From: Acetobacterium bakii
GTDB lineage: Bacteria; Bacillota; Clostridia; Eubacteriales; Eubacteriaceae
Assembly (NCBI RefSeq): GCF_001263355.1
Contig: NZ_LGYO01000002.1
Span: forward strand, 1-64,000
Reading direction: 5' to 3'
DNA: 64,000 nucleotides
In this document: piece by piece, positions 1 to 8,595 of the stretch
Layout: each line of letters opens with the position of its first letter
Position numbering within the stretch: the first letter of the stretch is position 1
Translations under genes and position numbers: made by a program
The notes under the pieces: model-generated
The model's input: the letters and a program-made list of their open reading frames with translations, nothing else
What the model was told of the DNA's origin: nothing
Database searches by the model: none

Positions 1-805
1 GAATCGGTCGTTCCAGTCCATTTCCTTTATTGGTTGGGAAGGCCAAACCATTGATGCGGTTGGTTCCGGGGACATCTTTCCAGGTGATTACCTTGAAGAC
101 GCCCGGCATTTTTTCGGCTTCCGAGGTATCGATGGAAATAATATTGGCATGGGATACGGTTGCCTGAACCAGTTTAATGTGCAGTGTATTATCCGGCATT
201 TTCTCACCTAAATCCGCTCCAAACTCCCAGGTTCCGGTTACTTTTGCAAGCGCTGAAGGGCGTATCATTTCTGTTCCCAGCATGGAATCGCCTTCCTTCA
301 GCTGGAACCACAGCTCTTCTTTTGTAACATCCCCACGCATTAATCGAGCTGCATCCATAACCGCATCCACCAAAGGAATATAGCCGGTACAGCGACAAAC
401 ATTGCGATGTTTCTGGAACCAGTCGCGAATCTCTTCCCGGGTTGGATTAATATTTTCTTCCAGTAAGGCAATGGATGACATAATAAAACCTGGTGTACAG
501 AATCCACACTGAGCGGCACCATGAATCATCCATGATAATTGCAATGGATGCAAATTATCTTCGGATCCAACCCCTTCGATGGTAATAACTGTGGAGTTAT
601 CTGGAATTTTTTTAATTTTTGTAATACAGGAACGAACGACTTTGCCATTCATAATAACTGAACAGGTTCCGCATTCCCCTTTGTTACAACCTACTTTTGT
701 ACCAGTTAAACCCTCTTGTTTCCTCAATACATCAGCTAAACTTGTTTTAGCATCTGCAATCACCGTTCTCACTACACCATTGATTATTAACGTTTTCTTC
801 TGCAT
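1..805 (-). CDS. Fused [2Fe-2S]/molybdenum hydroxylase, N-terminal part (aldehyde oxidoreductase / xanthine dehydrogenase family)
   Basis: This is the first ~268 residues of a leftward gene cut by the window edge. A plant-type [2Fe-2S] domain has Cys40, Cys45, Cys48 and Cys60 (GCNKGECGTC). A second [2Fe-2S] domain has Cys100, Cys103, Cys137 and Cys139 (CGFCTPG and CRCTGY). From about residue 178 the chain runs into the start of the molybdopterin domain (RPSALAKVTG), so both iron-sulfur domains and the catalytic domain are one polypeptide, as in Desulfovibrio Mop-type aldehyde oxidoreductases. The family hydroxylates aldehydes or N-heterocycles using Moco. The start is the ATG at 805, with GGAGG about 8 bases upstream. 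A molybdopterin-binding gene ends 47 bases upstream and is probably co-transcribed. Substrate cannot be assigned. Confidence 0.88.
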   Translation of the reverse strand, partial: MQKKTLIINGVVRTVIADAKTSLADVLRKQEGLTGTKVGCNKGECGTCSVIMNGKVVRSCITKIKKIPDNSTVITIEGVGSEDNLHPLQLSWMIHGAAQCGFCTPGFIMSSIALLEENINPTREEIRDWFQKHRNVCRCTGYIPLVDAVMDAARLMRGDVTKEELWFQLKEGDSMLGTEMIRPSALAKVTGTWEFGADLGEKMPDNTLHIKLVQATVSHANIISIDTSEAEKMPGVFKVITWKDVPGTNRINGLAFPTNKGNGLERPI

Positions 806-851
806 GGTAAATCCTCCTCGAATTTTAAAAATTTTTATTCTTTATGAATGC

Positions 852-1883
852 CTATGAAAGTCCACCCTTTCCAAATCCACAATTTGGATAATGACATTCT
901 GCACAGCTGGAGCATAATCCTCCATGACCTAGCTTTGAGATGTCTTTCAGGGTTAACTTTTCGCCAACCATCAATTTAGGAACCACCAAATCAAAAACGG
1001 TTCGGCGGCTATACATAATGCAACCCGGCAATCCTAACACAGGAATTTCTCCGATGTATGAAACTAAAAACATGGCTCCCGGCAATGTGGGTGCTCCATA
1101 AGACACAAATTTTGCGCCTGATTTTCTAATTCCTTCAGGGGTTACATCATCCGGGTCCACAGACATTCCACCTGTTACGGTAACAATATCAGCTCCTTCT
1201 TCTATTAAGTCCAGGATGCACTGAGCAATCATGTCTGAGTCGTCCCTGGAAAAAACCTGTTTGAATACATGAGAATCTAATTCACTGAATTTTTCTCGGA
1301 TCACATCACCAAATTTGTCTTCGATTCGACCATAATAAATTTCATTACCGGTTGTTACAACGCCAACTTTGAATTTTTTTAATGGTAGAACCTGAACAAT
1401 TGGTTCATTTTCCGCACATAACTTTTCCATTATTTCCAGTTCTTCATTTTCTATGGAAAGCGGTATGATCCGTGTCGCTGCGACTAAGGTTCCTTTGGCA
1501 ACCATCATATCTGTATGAAGGGTAGCCATCATCATTTCACCGAGTTCATTGATCTCTTGTAAAACCTGATAATTAATTTTCAGCAACCCTGGTTCAGCCG
1601 CCAGGATATTAACCTTGCCTTCGGTTGCCGCTTGAAAAACAACACCACAACCTAATGCCGCTTTTGCTAAACGAATGGCTGCATCATCTTCATGAATAGT
1701 CCCTTCATTAAACTCTATAATCGCGATATGTTCTTTTCCCATATTCAGCAACCGTGGAATGTCTTTCTCTTCAACGATATGTCCCTTTTTAAATGCTGCT
1801 CCTTTGAATTTCCCTGGAATGATCTCAGTCATGTCATGTGCCAAAAACATGCCCAGAGAATCCCGAACGGGTACTACTTTCAT
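852..1883 (-). CDS. MoeA/MoaB-like molybdopterin-binding protein with Cys-rich tail
   Basis: A 343-residue protein whose residues ~170-305 form a MoCF (MogA/MoaB/MoeA-like) fold, seen in VVTTGNEIYYGRI and the glycine-rich VTVTGGMSVDPDD loop that binds molybdopterin in this family. The N-terminal ~160 residues resemble no catalytic MoeA domain I can name. The last 20 residues carry four cysteines (CSSCAECHYPNC), which suggests metal or cluster binding. It sits directly upstream of the Moco hydroxylase gene on the same strand, so it may deliver or mature the cofactor for that enzyme; this is inference from position. The start has a GGAGG site 6-7 bases away. A terminator-like hairpin in its leader (2003-2032) may attenuate expression. 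Confidence 0.75.
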   Translation of the reverse strand: MKVVPVRDSLGMFLAHDMTEIIPGKFKGAAFKKGHIVEEKDIPRLLNMGKEHIAIIEFNEGTIHEDDAAIRLAKAALGCGVVFQAATEGKVNILAAEPGLLKINYQVLQEINELGEMMMATLHTDMMVAKGTLVAATRIIPLSIENEELEIMEKLCAENEPIVQVLPLKKFKVGVVTTGNEIYYGRIEDKFGDVIREKFSELDSHVFKQVFSRDDSDMIAQCILDLIEEGADIVTVTGGMSVDPDDVTPEGIRKSGAKFVSYGAPTLPGAMFLVSYIGEIPVLGLPGCIMYSRRTVFDLVVPKLMVGEKLTLKDISKLGHGGLCSSCAECHYPNCGFGKGGLS

Positions 1884-2002
1884 ATTGATTCCTCCATTAC
1901 GCTTTATCCGTCTTTATACTCAACCATGTTATCCATCTACATGTCATATGTATCGCAATAACTGTGCCAACATTGAAAACCCCTTGCTATCAGCTTTCAA
2001 AA

Positions 2003-2032
2003 AAATAACGAACAGTTAACTGCTCGTTATTT
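2003..2032 (-). terminator. Intrinsic terminator-like hairpin in the leader of the molybdopterin-binding gene
   Basis: Read leftward, AAATAACGA-G-CAG pairs with CTG-T-TCGTTATTT around a TTAA loop and is followed by more T residues. The 3' arm is also complementary to an earlier leader segment at 2074-2084 (perfect 11-base match) and partly to 2051-2063, so alternative foldings are possible. It lies about 120 bases before the gene starting at 1883. Confidence 0.5.
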
Positions 2033-2125
2033 ATACATTTTAAATTTTTAAACTGTTCGATATTCTATCACTCGTTCGTTATTTGATCACTTTCCAGGTT
2101 TTCACTAAATCCGTTAATAATACGT

Positions 2126-2160
2126 AAAAAAACAAATGGCCGAAGCCATTTGTTTTTTTT
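2126..2160. terminator. Bidirectional-looking intrinsic terminator
   Basis: AAAACAAATGGC and its complement flank a CGAA loop, with A and T runs on both sides. It lies ~90 bases after the stop of the leftward membrane-protein gene, which it should terminate. Confidence 0.8.
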
Positions 2161-2247
2161 GCATTTTAATTTGAAATTAGAAAAGCCTTTACCACTCAAG
2201 CTTTTTTCTATACTGCAAATGCAATTAATCGAAAATCATCTTTCTGA

Positions 2248-3204
2248 CTATCCTAAAATCAGTCCACCCAATATAACAAAATTGATTGTCTGCATAATAA
2301 AAATTGTTGTTGCAGGAGGGTCAATATGAGTATCTGCAAAACTATTCAAACTTTTTATCGCTGTTTCGCCAATGAATGCAGTAAGCATACCTGTAATTGC
2401 GCCACCGATAATGGCGGCAAAAGGATTCAGTGTGGCAGAGAAAAGAATCACTGCTGTTGAACCCGCTGGCAGGACAATGTGATGCCAGCCTTCAAATGCA
2501 TGTCCGCACATAATAAGAATCAGGGAAATAGCAGCTACTGAGAACCCGATAACCGGCAGCATTGAGAACATATAAGCAGCTTCCGCTACGCCATCCACTA
2601 AACCAAGTGTTCCCAATTTGGCGGCAATGCCACCCATAAGAATACCGATTCCAAAACCGTAGGTTAGAATGAATCCTAAACGGCTACCGGTTGGAACCCA
2701 TTGACGCTTTTCGCCGGCTGGTGTTTTTCCTGTAAGGCCGGTTTTACCAAAGACTAAACGAACAATAATACCAGAAATAAGAACTGTGAAGGCAACGGTG
2801 TCTGTCCAGCCGGCTGCGCCATCTCCAAGAATACCATTGAATAATACCGGTCCGACAACTGGACCTACAAGGTATTGGATCAGGAACCCGATCATACCGA
2901 AAATACCACCGACGATTAATACCATAGGATCGCCGAATTTTACAAGTGGTGTGACGATATCCTGACCATTTTCAATATGATTTCGTGTCATTGCAAACGC
3001 AGCACCGGCTACAGCGCCAGCGAATGAAATATGTGGTCCAAACCAGGAACCGAAACTAATAATACTGATTGCGGGTGCACCTGCTTCGCCGCCCATGATG
3101 GCAGCAAAAACGGTTAAACCAGTAAATACAAAGGCGGTGATCCCACCAAAGAATGTGGCCAGTAAGCCACCACCGAATGCGGCGATTAACATTGTAAAGT
3201 CCAT
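2248..3204 (-). CDS. Polytopic membrane protein, unknown function
   Basis: A 318-residue, strongly hydrophobic, glycine-rich protein with roughly eight to ten predicted membrane segments and no periplasmic domain of note. Residues 1-60 already hold two segments; a basic cytoplasmic loop (GKTGLTGKTPAGEKRQW) lies near residue 160. I do not recognise the family; it could be a permease or a channel-like protein. The start ATG has an AGGGGG site 6 bases upstream. It is preceded by a hairpin-rich untranslated stretch (3236-3430) and followed by a good terminator, so it is probably a single-gene unit. Its neighbour on the left is the Moco gene pair, but no shared function can be claimed. Confidence 0.7.
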   Translation of the reverse strand: MDFTMLIAAFGGGLLATFFGGITAFVFTGLTVFAAIMGGEAGAPAISIISFGSWFGPHISFAGAVAGAAFAMTRNHIENGQDIVTPLVKFGDPMVLIVGGIFGMIGFLIQYLVGPVVGPVLFNGILGDGAAGWTDTVAFTVLISGIIVRLVFGKTGLTGKTPAGEKRQWVPTGSRLGFILTYGFGIGILMGGIAAKLGTLGLVDGVAEAAYMFSMLPVIGFSVAAISLILIMCGHAFEGWHHIVLPAGSTAVILFSATLNPFAAIIGGAITGMLTAFIGETAIKSLNSFADTHIDPPATTIFIMQTINFVILGGLILG

Positions 3205-3720
3205 AATATCCCCCTTTAAAATATGATTTAGATCCGGATAGTGATTTCTTCACTACCCTCGGCAATTAGCTTGCCGGCATGCAAAAACGCTTTCGCGAAG
3301 CAGGGATTTTATCCCTTTGCTTCAAGGTTATTGCTTGAGCATGGTAATGAACTTGCAAGCTTGTAAGTTCGTTACACATACTTATTGAATAAGCTACATT
3401 CACAGCATTGAAAAGTGTTTGCAGCTTGAGTGGTCGATTGATAAAATGATATCTGACGTAAAATAATTACAAAACATATTAGGGCAATAAAAAAGCACAT
3501 ACCAACAAACTTACATCATGACTTAATGCAAAAAGGTGTAGTATGGCTCTCCAAAACTCCTGCCGAAATATTAAGTTATTATTTTTAATACCTATAAACA
3601 ACTATCATTTGCGTTAACATTAACACATTTACTGATAAATGTAAAGGATTACTCAAGAAAATGTTGTAATTTATTATTTTAAAAAGGATTACATATATTT
3701 TAAAATAATTCACACCCAAT
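3205..3720 (-). other. Gene-free stretch with several hairpins; possible structured leader
   Basis: No gene is visible. Leftward of about 3430 it holds three clear stem-loops before the gene at 3204: 3236-3258 (GGGTAGTGA/TCACTATCC with one G-U pair only in the leftward RNA), 3260-3276 (CGGCAA/TTGCCG) and 3297-3323 (GAAGC-AGGGAT paired to ATCCCT-TT-GCTTC). A longer imperfect stem lies at 3346-3373. The region could be a structured 5' leader for the membrane protein. It matches no riboswitch consensus that I can recall. The part from 3480 to 3720 is AT-rich with no feature seen. Confidence 0.35.
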
Positions 3721-3734
3721 TATTCTTCATCTAT

Positions 3735-3762
3735 TTGACTTTCACTTAGCTTATGGTACAAT
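3735..3762 (+). promoter_or_regulatory. Sigma-A-type promoter for the 62-residue gene
   Basis: TTGACT at 3735-3740 and TACAAT at 3757-3762 with a 16-base spacer, about 64 bases before the ATG at 3826. Confidence 0.6.
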
Positions 3763-3825
3763 ATACGGTGCTAAAACAATTGCACTACCATGATGTGCAA
3801 AATAAAAAGAAAGGAGAATATACCC

Positions 3826-4014
3826 ATGGCTGCTACAACATTAAATACCTTTCCAAATAACCGTGTGTCTGCACTTACAATGCTTTTTCTTGAAAATCAG
3901 GATTTATCCGGACTTACTCCAGAACAACTTGCCGCTAATTACGATGATGTTTTCGAAAAAATAAATTTATATTTTAGAGAAACCCGCAAACAAAAAGCAA
4001 CAACCAAAGAATAA
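3826..4014 (+). CDS. Small soluble protein, 62 residues, unknown function
   Basis: The reading frame extends back to an ATG at 3790, but the ATG at 3826 is preferred because AAGGAG (3811-3816) lies 9 bases before it. The product is hydrophilic, probably helical, and ends in a basic tail (RETRKQKATTKE). A promoter and a following hairpin with a T run make it look like a genuine monocistronic gene. I recognise no domain. It has the general look of a small cytoplasmic regulatory or binding peptide, but that is not evidence of function. Confidence 0.6.
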   Translation: MAATTLNTFPNNRVSALTMLFLENQDLSGLTPEQLAANYDDVFEKINLYFRETRKQKATTKE

Positions 4015-4018
4015 GTAA

Positions 4019-4055
4019 AGCGCATCTGGTTTCACCCTAGATTGATGTGTTTTTG
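4019..4055 (+). terminator. Candidate intrinsic terminator after the 62-residue gene
   Basis: CGCA-TCTGG pairs with CTAGA-TTGA-TGTG (with G-U pairs and a bulge) and is followed by TTTTT. A GGGAAACCC mini-hairpin in a T-rich context follows at 4055-4063. Confidence 0.45.
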
Positions 4056-4115
4056 GGAAACCCTTTTATGAATACTCCGCTAATATCTTTATATAATGGC
4101 AGAGTATTTTTTTTG

Positions 4116-4751
4116 TTAATCCTCTATCCAATTTTCTTTCAGTTCCGCTGCTTCAGTCTTTATTCCCTCAATGGTTTTTTCTATAACATTTTTTATTTGG
4201 CTTTCATCTGAACTTATATTTTTTCTATTGAATTTTAAACGTTTCTTCATACTTTCTGTTATGTAGCCCCCTTGAAACATTTTTGGCTCAAAGGCTATTA
4301 TAAAAGCTTTTGGTTCGCAATTGTTAATTATTTCAAGTAGTTTGGCTTGTTTTTTTCGTTTTGTTAAAATATCCAATTTTATTCTTTTACCATATTTACC
4401 TTCTCCGGAATAAACGGTTACGCCAAATCCTTCATTCCTTAGCGTATTTACTAAGGTTTCATTATCATGGGTAATATTTACCTGAACACTTGAAAAGCCA
4501 ATCGCCAGCTTTTGTTCCACTAAAATACCAACAATTAAGCCTAATGCAAATCCAAGTGCATATACTATCATTTCAACTATGCTTTGTTCTCCAGATAAGA
4601 CAATGGCTAAACCAAAGATGGAGACGAAGGCTTCCATGAAGCCAAAAACTGCGGTGAGCATCTTTAAGTTTTTCACCATACAAATAGTACGTAGGGTTAG
4701 CATTGGTACATATAACAATTGAATCAAAATGATTAAAATTAGTTTTGACAT
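4116..4751 (-). CDS. UPF0316-type membrane protein (DUF5698 + DUF2179)
   Basis: A 211-residue protein with three N-terminal membrane segments (about residues 1-20, 33-53 and 60-82) and a cytoplasmic C-terminal domain with the DUF2179 look (NEGFGVTVYSGEGKYGKR and an AFIIAFEPK strand). Proteins of this UPF0316 layout are common in Firmicutes and have no settled function; related DUF2179 domains in YitT-type proteins bind small ligands. The tail (residues 175-211) is a charged probable coiled coil. The start has an AGGAGGT-like site. It follows the terminator of the ligase gene and so has its own promoter in the 40 bases between. Confidence 0.75.
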   Translation of the reverse strand: MSKLILIILIQLLYVPMLTLRTICMVKNLKMLTAVFGFMEAFVSIFGLAIVLSGEQSIVEMIVYALGFALGLIVGILVEQKLAIGFSSVQVNITHDNETLVNTLRNEGFGVTVYSGEGKYGKRIKLDILTKRKKQAKLLEIINNCEPKAFIIAFEPKMFQGGYITESMKKRLKFNRKNISSDESQIKNVIEKTIEGIKTEAAELKENWIED

Positions 4752-4786
4752 ATTACCTCCTGTTTTTCAAATAAAAATTATGAAAA

Positions 4787-4826
4787 CAAAAAAGACACGC
4801 TAAGATCATAATGCCTTAGCGTATCT
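4787..4826 (-). terminator. Intrinsic terminator of the glutamate-cysteine ligase gene
   Basis: In the leftward RNA AGATACGCTAAG pairs with CTTAGCGTGTCT (one U-G pair) around a 10-base loop and is followed by TTTTTTG. Confidence 0.8.
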
Positions 4827-4923
4827 AATCTGCATTTATTAAATAATTATTTCACTCTACTATCAGTGTAACACGCCTATTTCAAAAAAACAAAATTGAT
4901 TTAATGTAACGTAGTGTAAAGTA

Positions 4924-6309
4924 CTAATCAATTGTCGCAAATTGGAAAATAAGCGCCTTAATCGGTACATTTTGAGCAATGGCCTTTAGATAATCCATGG
5001 CGGGATTCGTCTTTCGTTTTGCCCGTTCAAATAGTGGCTCTAAAAAATGCACTTCCCCAAGACCGCGGTTTTCAAGCCCTGTACGCGCAAGATTCAACAG
5101 TGCTAAAACCAATGACTGAAGTTCATTTTCATCAATAAACTCCGGAACAGTACCGCGGCAAAATGATTTTCTCAGTTCTGATGGTTTTAAACCGCGACAG
5201 TATAAAATATGATCGTTGTCCAGTAGCTTCTTTAATTCATCTAAGACGGCAACCAGTCCCATATGAAAGGCGGCAACCGTCATGCTATCGGCTATGGGTT
5301 GACAGCAGCAGCTTCGATATTCAATGGTTCCACGGAAGGTCAGGTCGACTAAATTAAAAGTCCGATGGAATTCCAGATCCTCAATCCGGGGTTGAAATAC
5401 AATCGGTTCATACCCTGATCCATTCCACATTTCCCCGCTGAGTTGATTTTTTTTGTAATACTCCCTGATAGGAATTGGTGAAAAATTGACGTATTTGCCG
5501 TCGCGCATGACGCAATACATACTTGTCTCCTGAATATAATTCAACAACTCGCTTACGCTCGTGAATTCATGATCAAACATTCCTGTATTTTTAGGATTTA
5601 ATCCGTGCAAACTGTTTTCCCATAACATATCCCGCACACAGAGCATGCCATTTTCATCTTCCGGCATCACCGAATTAGAAAATAGCAACGCTTTTATCGG
5701 TTCCAATTTCGAAAAAATATTAATGGTGTCCAATAACTCCATATAATCCACATCAATCTGCACTTGGGATGCGCTGGAAAACATCCCATAGTCCGGATAA
5801 CTGTGAAAAAAATCGGGATGGGTATAATTCTTGTACAATCCCAGGAAGTGATAAAGCATTCGATAGCGCTCATTTGGTATGGGCGCGCTTCGGTTTTTCT
5901 TGCGATACGGATTAATTCCCATCCCGGTCAGGGTATAGTTATACGTATTTAAAAAGCCATTGATAAATACATAATAGGCCTTAAATCGCTCGAATATGAC
6001 ATTTAAATTTTTTTCCTTACCCATTGAAATTTCTAAATTATTATAAGAGCAGTCATAGGTTAATTTGTCCTCGTTTCGATGGTTTTGCAGCGCACAAATA
6101 TTGCCATCATCGTCAATGCCGATTGGGTCCATTTGAAACTGTCTTGCAAATGCCTGGGTAAGCCGGTGGATGATAGCAAAATCCACCGGCTCCTCATTTA
6201 AATTAACGATGGGGATTTCTATTTCAATGCCCATATATTTATCACATTTTTTGTGTGTGGGACTGATATATTTTTCATATAGTTTCTCAAAAATTATATT
6301 CTCATTCAT
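4924..6309 (-). CDS. gshA: Glutamate-cysteine ligase, GCS2 family
   Basis: A 461-residue soluble protein of the carboxylate-amine ligase fold. Residues near the N terminus (YMGIEIEIPIVN) match the E-x-E metal/ATP site of GCS2 enzymes. Later, MGINPYRKKNR and RGTIEYRSCCCQPI fit the substrate-binding region with its conserved Glu and Arg. The family makes gamma-glutamylcysteine from glutamate, cysteine and ATP. No glutathione synthetase lies beside it, so the product may be gamma-glutamylcysteine itself, or the second enzyme may be elsewhere. It is a single-gene unit with its own terminator. A related role on another amine is possible. Confidence 0.72.
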   Translation of the reverse strand: MNENIIFEKLYEKYISPTHKKCDKYMGIEIEIPIVNLNEEPVDFAIIHRLTQAFARQFQMDPIGIDDDGNICALQNHRNEDKLTYDCSYNNLEISMGKEKNLNVIFERFKAYYVFINGFLNTYNYTLTGMGINPYRKKNRSAPIPNERYRMLYHFLGLYKNYTHPDFFHSYPDYGMFSSASQVQIDVDYMELLDTINIFSKLEPIKALLFSNSVMPEDENGMLCVRDMLWENSLHGLNPKNTGMFDHEFTSVSELLNYIQETSMYCVMRDGKYVNFSPIPIREYYKKNQLSGEMWNGSGYEPIVFQPRIEDLEFHRTFNLVDLTFRGTIEYRSCCCQPIADSMTVAAFHMGLVAVLDELKKLLDNDHILYCRGLKPSELRKSFCRGTVPEFIDENELQSLVLALLNLARTGLENRGLGEVHFLEPLFERAKRKTNPAMDYLKAIAQNVPIKALIFQFATID

Positions 6310-6528
6310 AAGTTTTTGTCTGATCTATCTAAGAAATAAATCACACGTCTCCTTTTCAATTGGTGGTTTTTTTGAAATAAGAATTGGACGTAGTGGACAT
6401 TAACGTTGTTTAAAGCTAATCTACTTTAACGTTTATTGTGATCCAGCCTATCTTAATCCCTAATTAGCGGCTTACTTCTGATAACAATATACCCAAATTT
6501 TTTAAATTATAGAGGCAATTGAGCACAT

Positions 6529-6563
6529 TAAAAAAACCAGCTGCATCTTTTGACACAGCTGAT
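6529..6563 (-). terminator. Intrinsic terminator of the Trk operon
   Basis: Leftward RNA: ATCAGCTG pairs with CAGCTGGT across a 12-base loop, then seven T residues. It lies 25 bases after the last gene of the Trk operon. Confidence 0.75.
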
Positions 6564-6585
6564 CGCCTCTTTTGATCCCATATAA

Positions 6586-7077
6586 TTATTTTTTTATTTG
6601 TCTCAGATAGACAACGCCCATTATTAGAGCTGTCAAAGCCAGTCCCACCGCCACAATCATTTTATAAAAAGGAAACGTTTCTGCGGTGGCATATCCGGCT
6701 GCTTCTACTATAACAGAATCGCTGTGGATGTCCATATCGCCGCCATGTTCAACGCAAGCCCGATTAAACACTCCGGTCACTTTTACGGTGTCGCCAATAT
6801 GCTTGTAATCCCCAAAAACATTTATTTTTTTTGCATCGTCACTTTTCATCCAGATTCCCATGGCATTTGTTTTATCGTTTATATTAACCCAGGCGTAGTC
6901 CCCTCTTTCCATCGCCTCGCCGATGGCTTCGCCCTTAACGATAACGGTTTGTCCATCCATAACTGCAGCATTTTCAACGAGCTGGTTCAATTCAATTGTA
7001 TCGCTGGCTATTGCTGCGATGGTAAAGAGCAATAACAATCCCACTGTAAGAAGTATGACCTTTGCTATTTTGTCCAT
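6586..7077 (-). CDS. Membrane-anchored OB-fold protein of the Trk operon
   Basis: A 163-residue protein with an N-terminal signal or anchor segment (residues ~5-24), a central domain (about 30-125) and a C-terminal membrane helix (about 138-157) ending RQIKK. The central part (DGQTVIVKGEAIGE, AWVNINDKTNAMGIW, HIGDTVKVTGVF) reads as a single-domain OB fold of the nucleic-acid/DUF4131-like type placed outside the membrane. Its start overlaps the end of trkH by 13 bases, so the two are translationally coupled and probably work together. A role as an extracellular accessory or sensor subunit of the potassium transporter is inference. I know of no described function. Confidence 0.65.
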   Translation of the reverse strand: MDKIAKVILLTVGLLLLFTIAAIASDTIELNQLVENAAVMDGQTVIVKGEAIGEAMERGDYAWVNINDKTNAMGIWMKSDDAKKINVFGDYKHIGDTVKVTGVFNRACVEHGGDMDIHSDSVIVEAAGYATAETFPFYKMIVAVGLALTALIMGVVYLRQIKK

Positions 7078-8591
7078 AATTTTTTAACTCCTCCGATGAT
7101 GAAACCAATCAGGGCGAAAACCGAAAGGAACTCCAGTCTTCCCAGATACATGGCAATAATATAATAGATCTTCAAAACAACTGGCATAGCTGGTGCCACG
7201 ATGCCGATGGATAAACCGACATTGCCCGTAATGGATGCCGATTCAAATGCCGCACTGCTAAGGGGATAGCCGTAAAAAGTCCCGATGGCCGTACCAATGG
7301 AAAACATAATGATATAGCAAATAACAATCATCGCCGATGCTTTTACCAATTGATCCGCTAATATTTGATCTTTAATATGATGAAATCGAAAAACTTTTAC
7401 ATTTCGCTCAGAGGACAATAATCGTTTGACATCGGCGATGACGCTTTTAAATATTATCCCGACTCTCAGCGCTTTAAACCCACCGGCTGTTGAACAGGCG
7501 GATCCACCGATAAGCATCACAACGATCATAATTAAAATCCCAAAATCCCCCCACTCCAAAGCAAATTGTCTTGCATAGACAGAACCAAATCCGGTTGTGG
7601 TATGGGCCGACAACACATTATAGACCACTCTTCGAAACATTGAAACCGCATCGGAATAGACGCTTAATTTTGATAATCCCACCACCGCAAAAGCACAGGC
7701 CAGAAAAGAGGTGATTAAAAAGCTCTGGGTCTCAATATTTTTTACCAGCTCTTTTTTATTTCCCGACCATACTGCATAATGAAGACCAAAGTTCAGCGAA
7801 CCCAGAATAAAAAAGATGATGGTGATGATCTCATACGAAAAGCTGTGATAATACATCATATTTTGGGTATAAGGTGCAAACCCGCCGGTACTCCAGGATG
7901 ATGCAAAAATAAAAAGTCCATTAAAAAACGCCGATACCGGATTCAATCCAATGATGATGCCGGTGATCCAAAATACAATGGTTCCAACGATGAGATAAAT
8001 CATACTGATTTTCCAAATGATTCTGGCGGTGCCTTTCACATTGGGAACTAAATCAATATCTTTTGCCTCGCCGACATAGAATATATACGCACCACCGGTT
8101 TCTTTCAATAAAAAAGTAAGTGCCAGAACAATCATTCCCTGACCGCCGATAAAGGTGAGCATGTGTCGCCACATGTTCAAACTCACCGACAAGTGGTCCA
8201 AATCCTGAGTCAGCACCATACCTGTAGTTGTGAAACCACTCATAACGTCAAAAAATGCATCTACAATCGACTGCACATGACCGCTTAATACATAGGGAAT
8301 CGCGCATAAAACCATTAAAACAATCCATGAAAGAGCTGCCACAACAAAACCGTGTTTCCATTGGACAAAGGATTTATTCTCGCGTGTTTCTCGACCGATC
8401 ACAATTAACACTAAACCAAGAATGGTTGAAATTGCCATGGTAATGATAAAGTCCAAAAACGGGTTCCATTCTCTAAAGACCATCGCTGTTAATATTGGAA
8501 CAACCATTAATAACGACATCCCCAAAACAACAAAGCCGGTATAATAACTGATAATAATGATACTGTAAAAGCGTCCCTTAAAAGTATTCAT
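7065..8591 (-). CDS. trkH: TrkH/KtrB-family potassium transporter
   Basis: A 508-residue integral membrane subunit with the four-fold M-P-M repeat of the SKT family. The filter glycines lie in SGFTTTGMV, SWSTGGFAP, HTTTGFGSV and STAGGFKAL, each at the tip of a pore helix. The protein forms the K+ pathway and is gated by the cytoplasmic RCK (TrkA) subunits encoded just upstream. There is no strong ribosome site; the preceding 34-residue peptide gene stops 4 bases before this start, so translation is probably coupled to it. Order in the transcript is trkA1, trkA2, peptide, trkH, OB-fold protein. Confidence 0.9.
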   Translation of the reverse strand: MNTFKGRFYSIIIISYYTGFVVLGMSLLMVVPILTAMVFREWNPFLDFIITMAISTILGLVLIVIGRETRENKSFVQWKHGFVVAALSWIVLMVLCAIPYVLSGHVQSIVDAFFDVMSGFTTTGMVLTQDLDHLSVSLNMWRHMLTFIGGQGMIVLALTFLLKETGGAYIFYVGEAKDIDLVPNVKGTARIIWKISMIYLIVGTIVFWITGIIIGLNPVSAFFNGLFIFASSWSTGGFAPYTQNMMYYHSFSYEIITIIFFILGSLNFGLHYAVWSGNKKELVKNIETQSFLITSFLACAFAVVGLSKLSVYSDAVSMFRRVVYNVLSAHTTTGFGSVYARQFALEWGDFGILIMIVVMLIGGSACSTAGGFKALRVGIIFKSVIADVKRLLSSERNVKVFRFHHIKDQILADQLVKASAMIVICYIIMFSIGTAIGTFYGYPLSSAAFESASITGNVGLSIGIVAPAMPVVLKIYYIIAMYLGRLEFLSVFALIGFIIGGVKKLWTK

Positions 8592-8595
8592 GGTA

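Noticed and set aside
3205-3430. Moco, purine or cobalamin riboswitch
   Set aside because: The hairpins do not match the consensus sequences I know for these classes; reported only as a structured leader.
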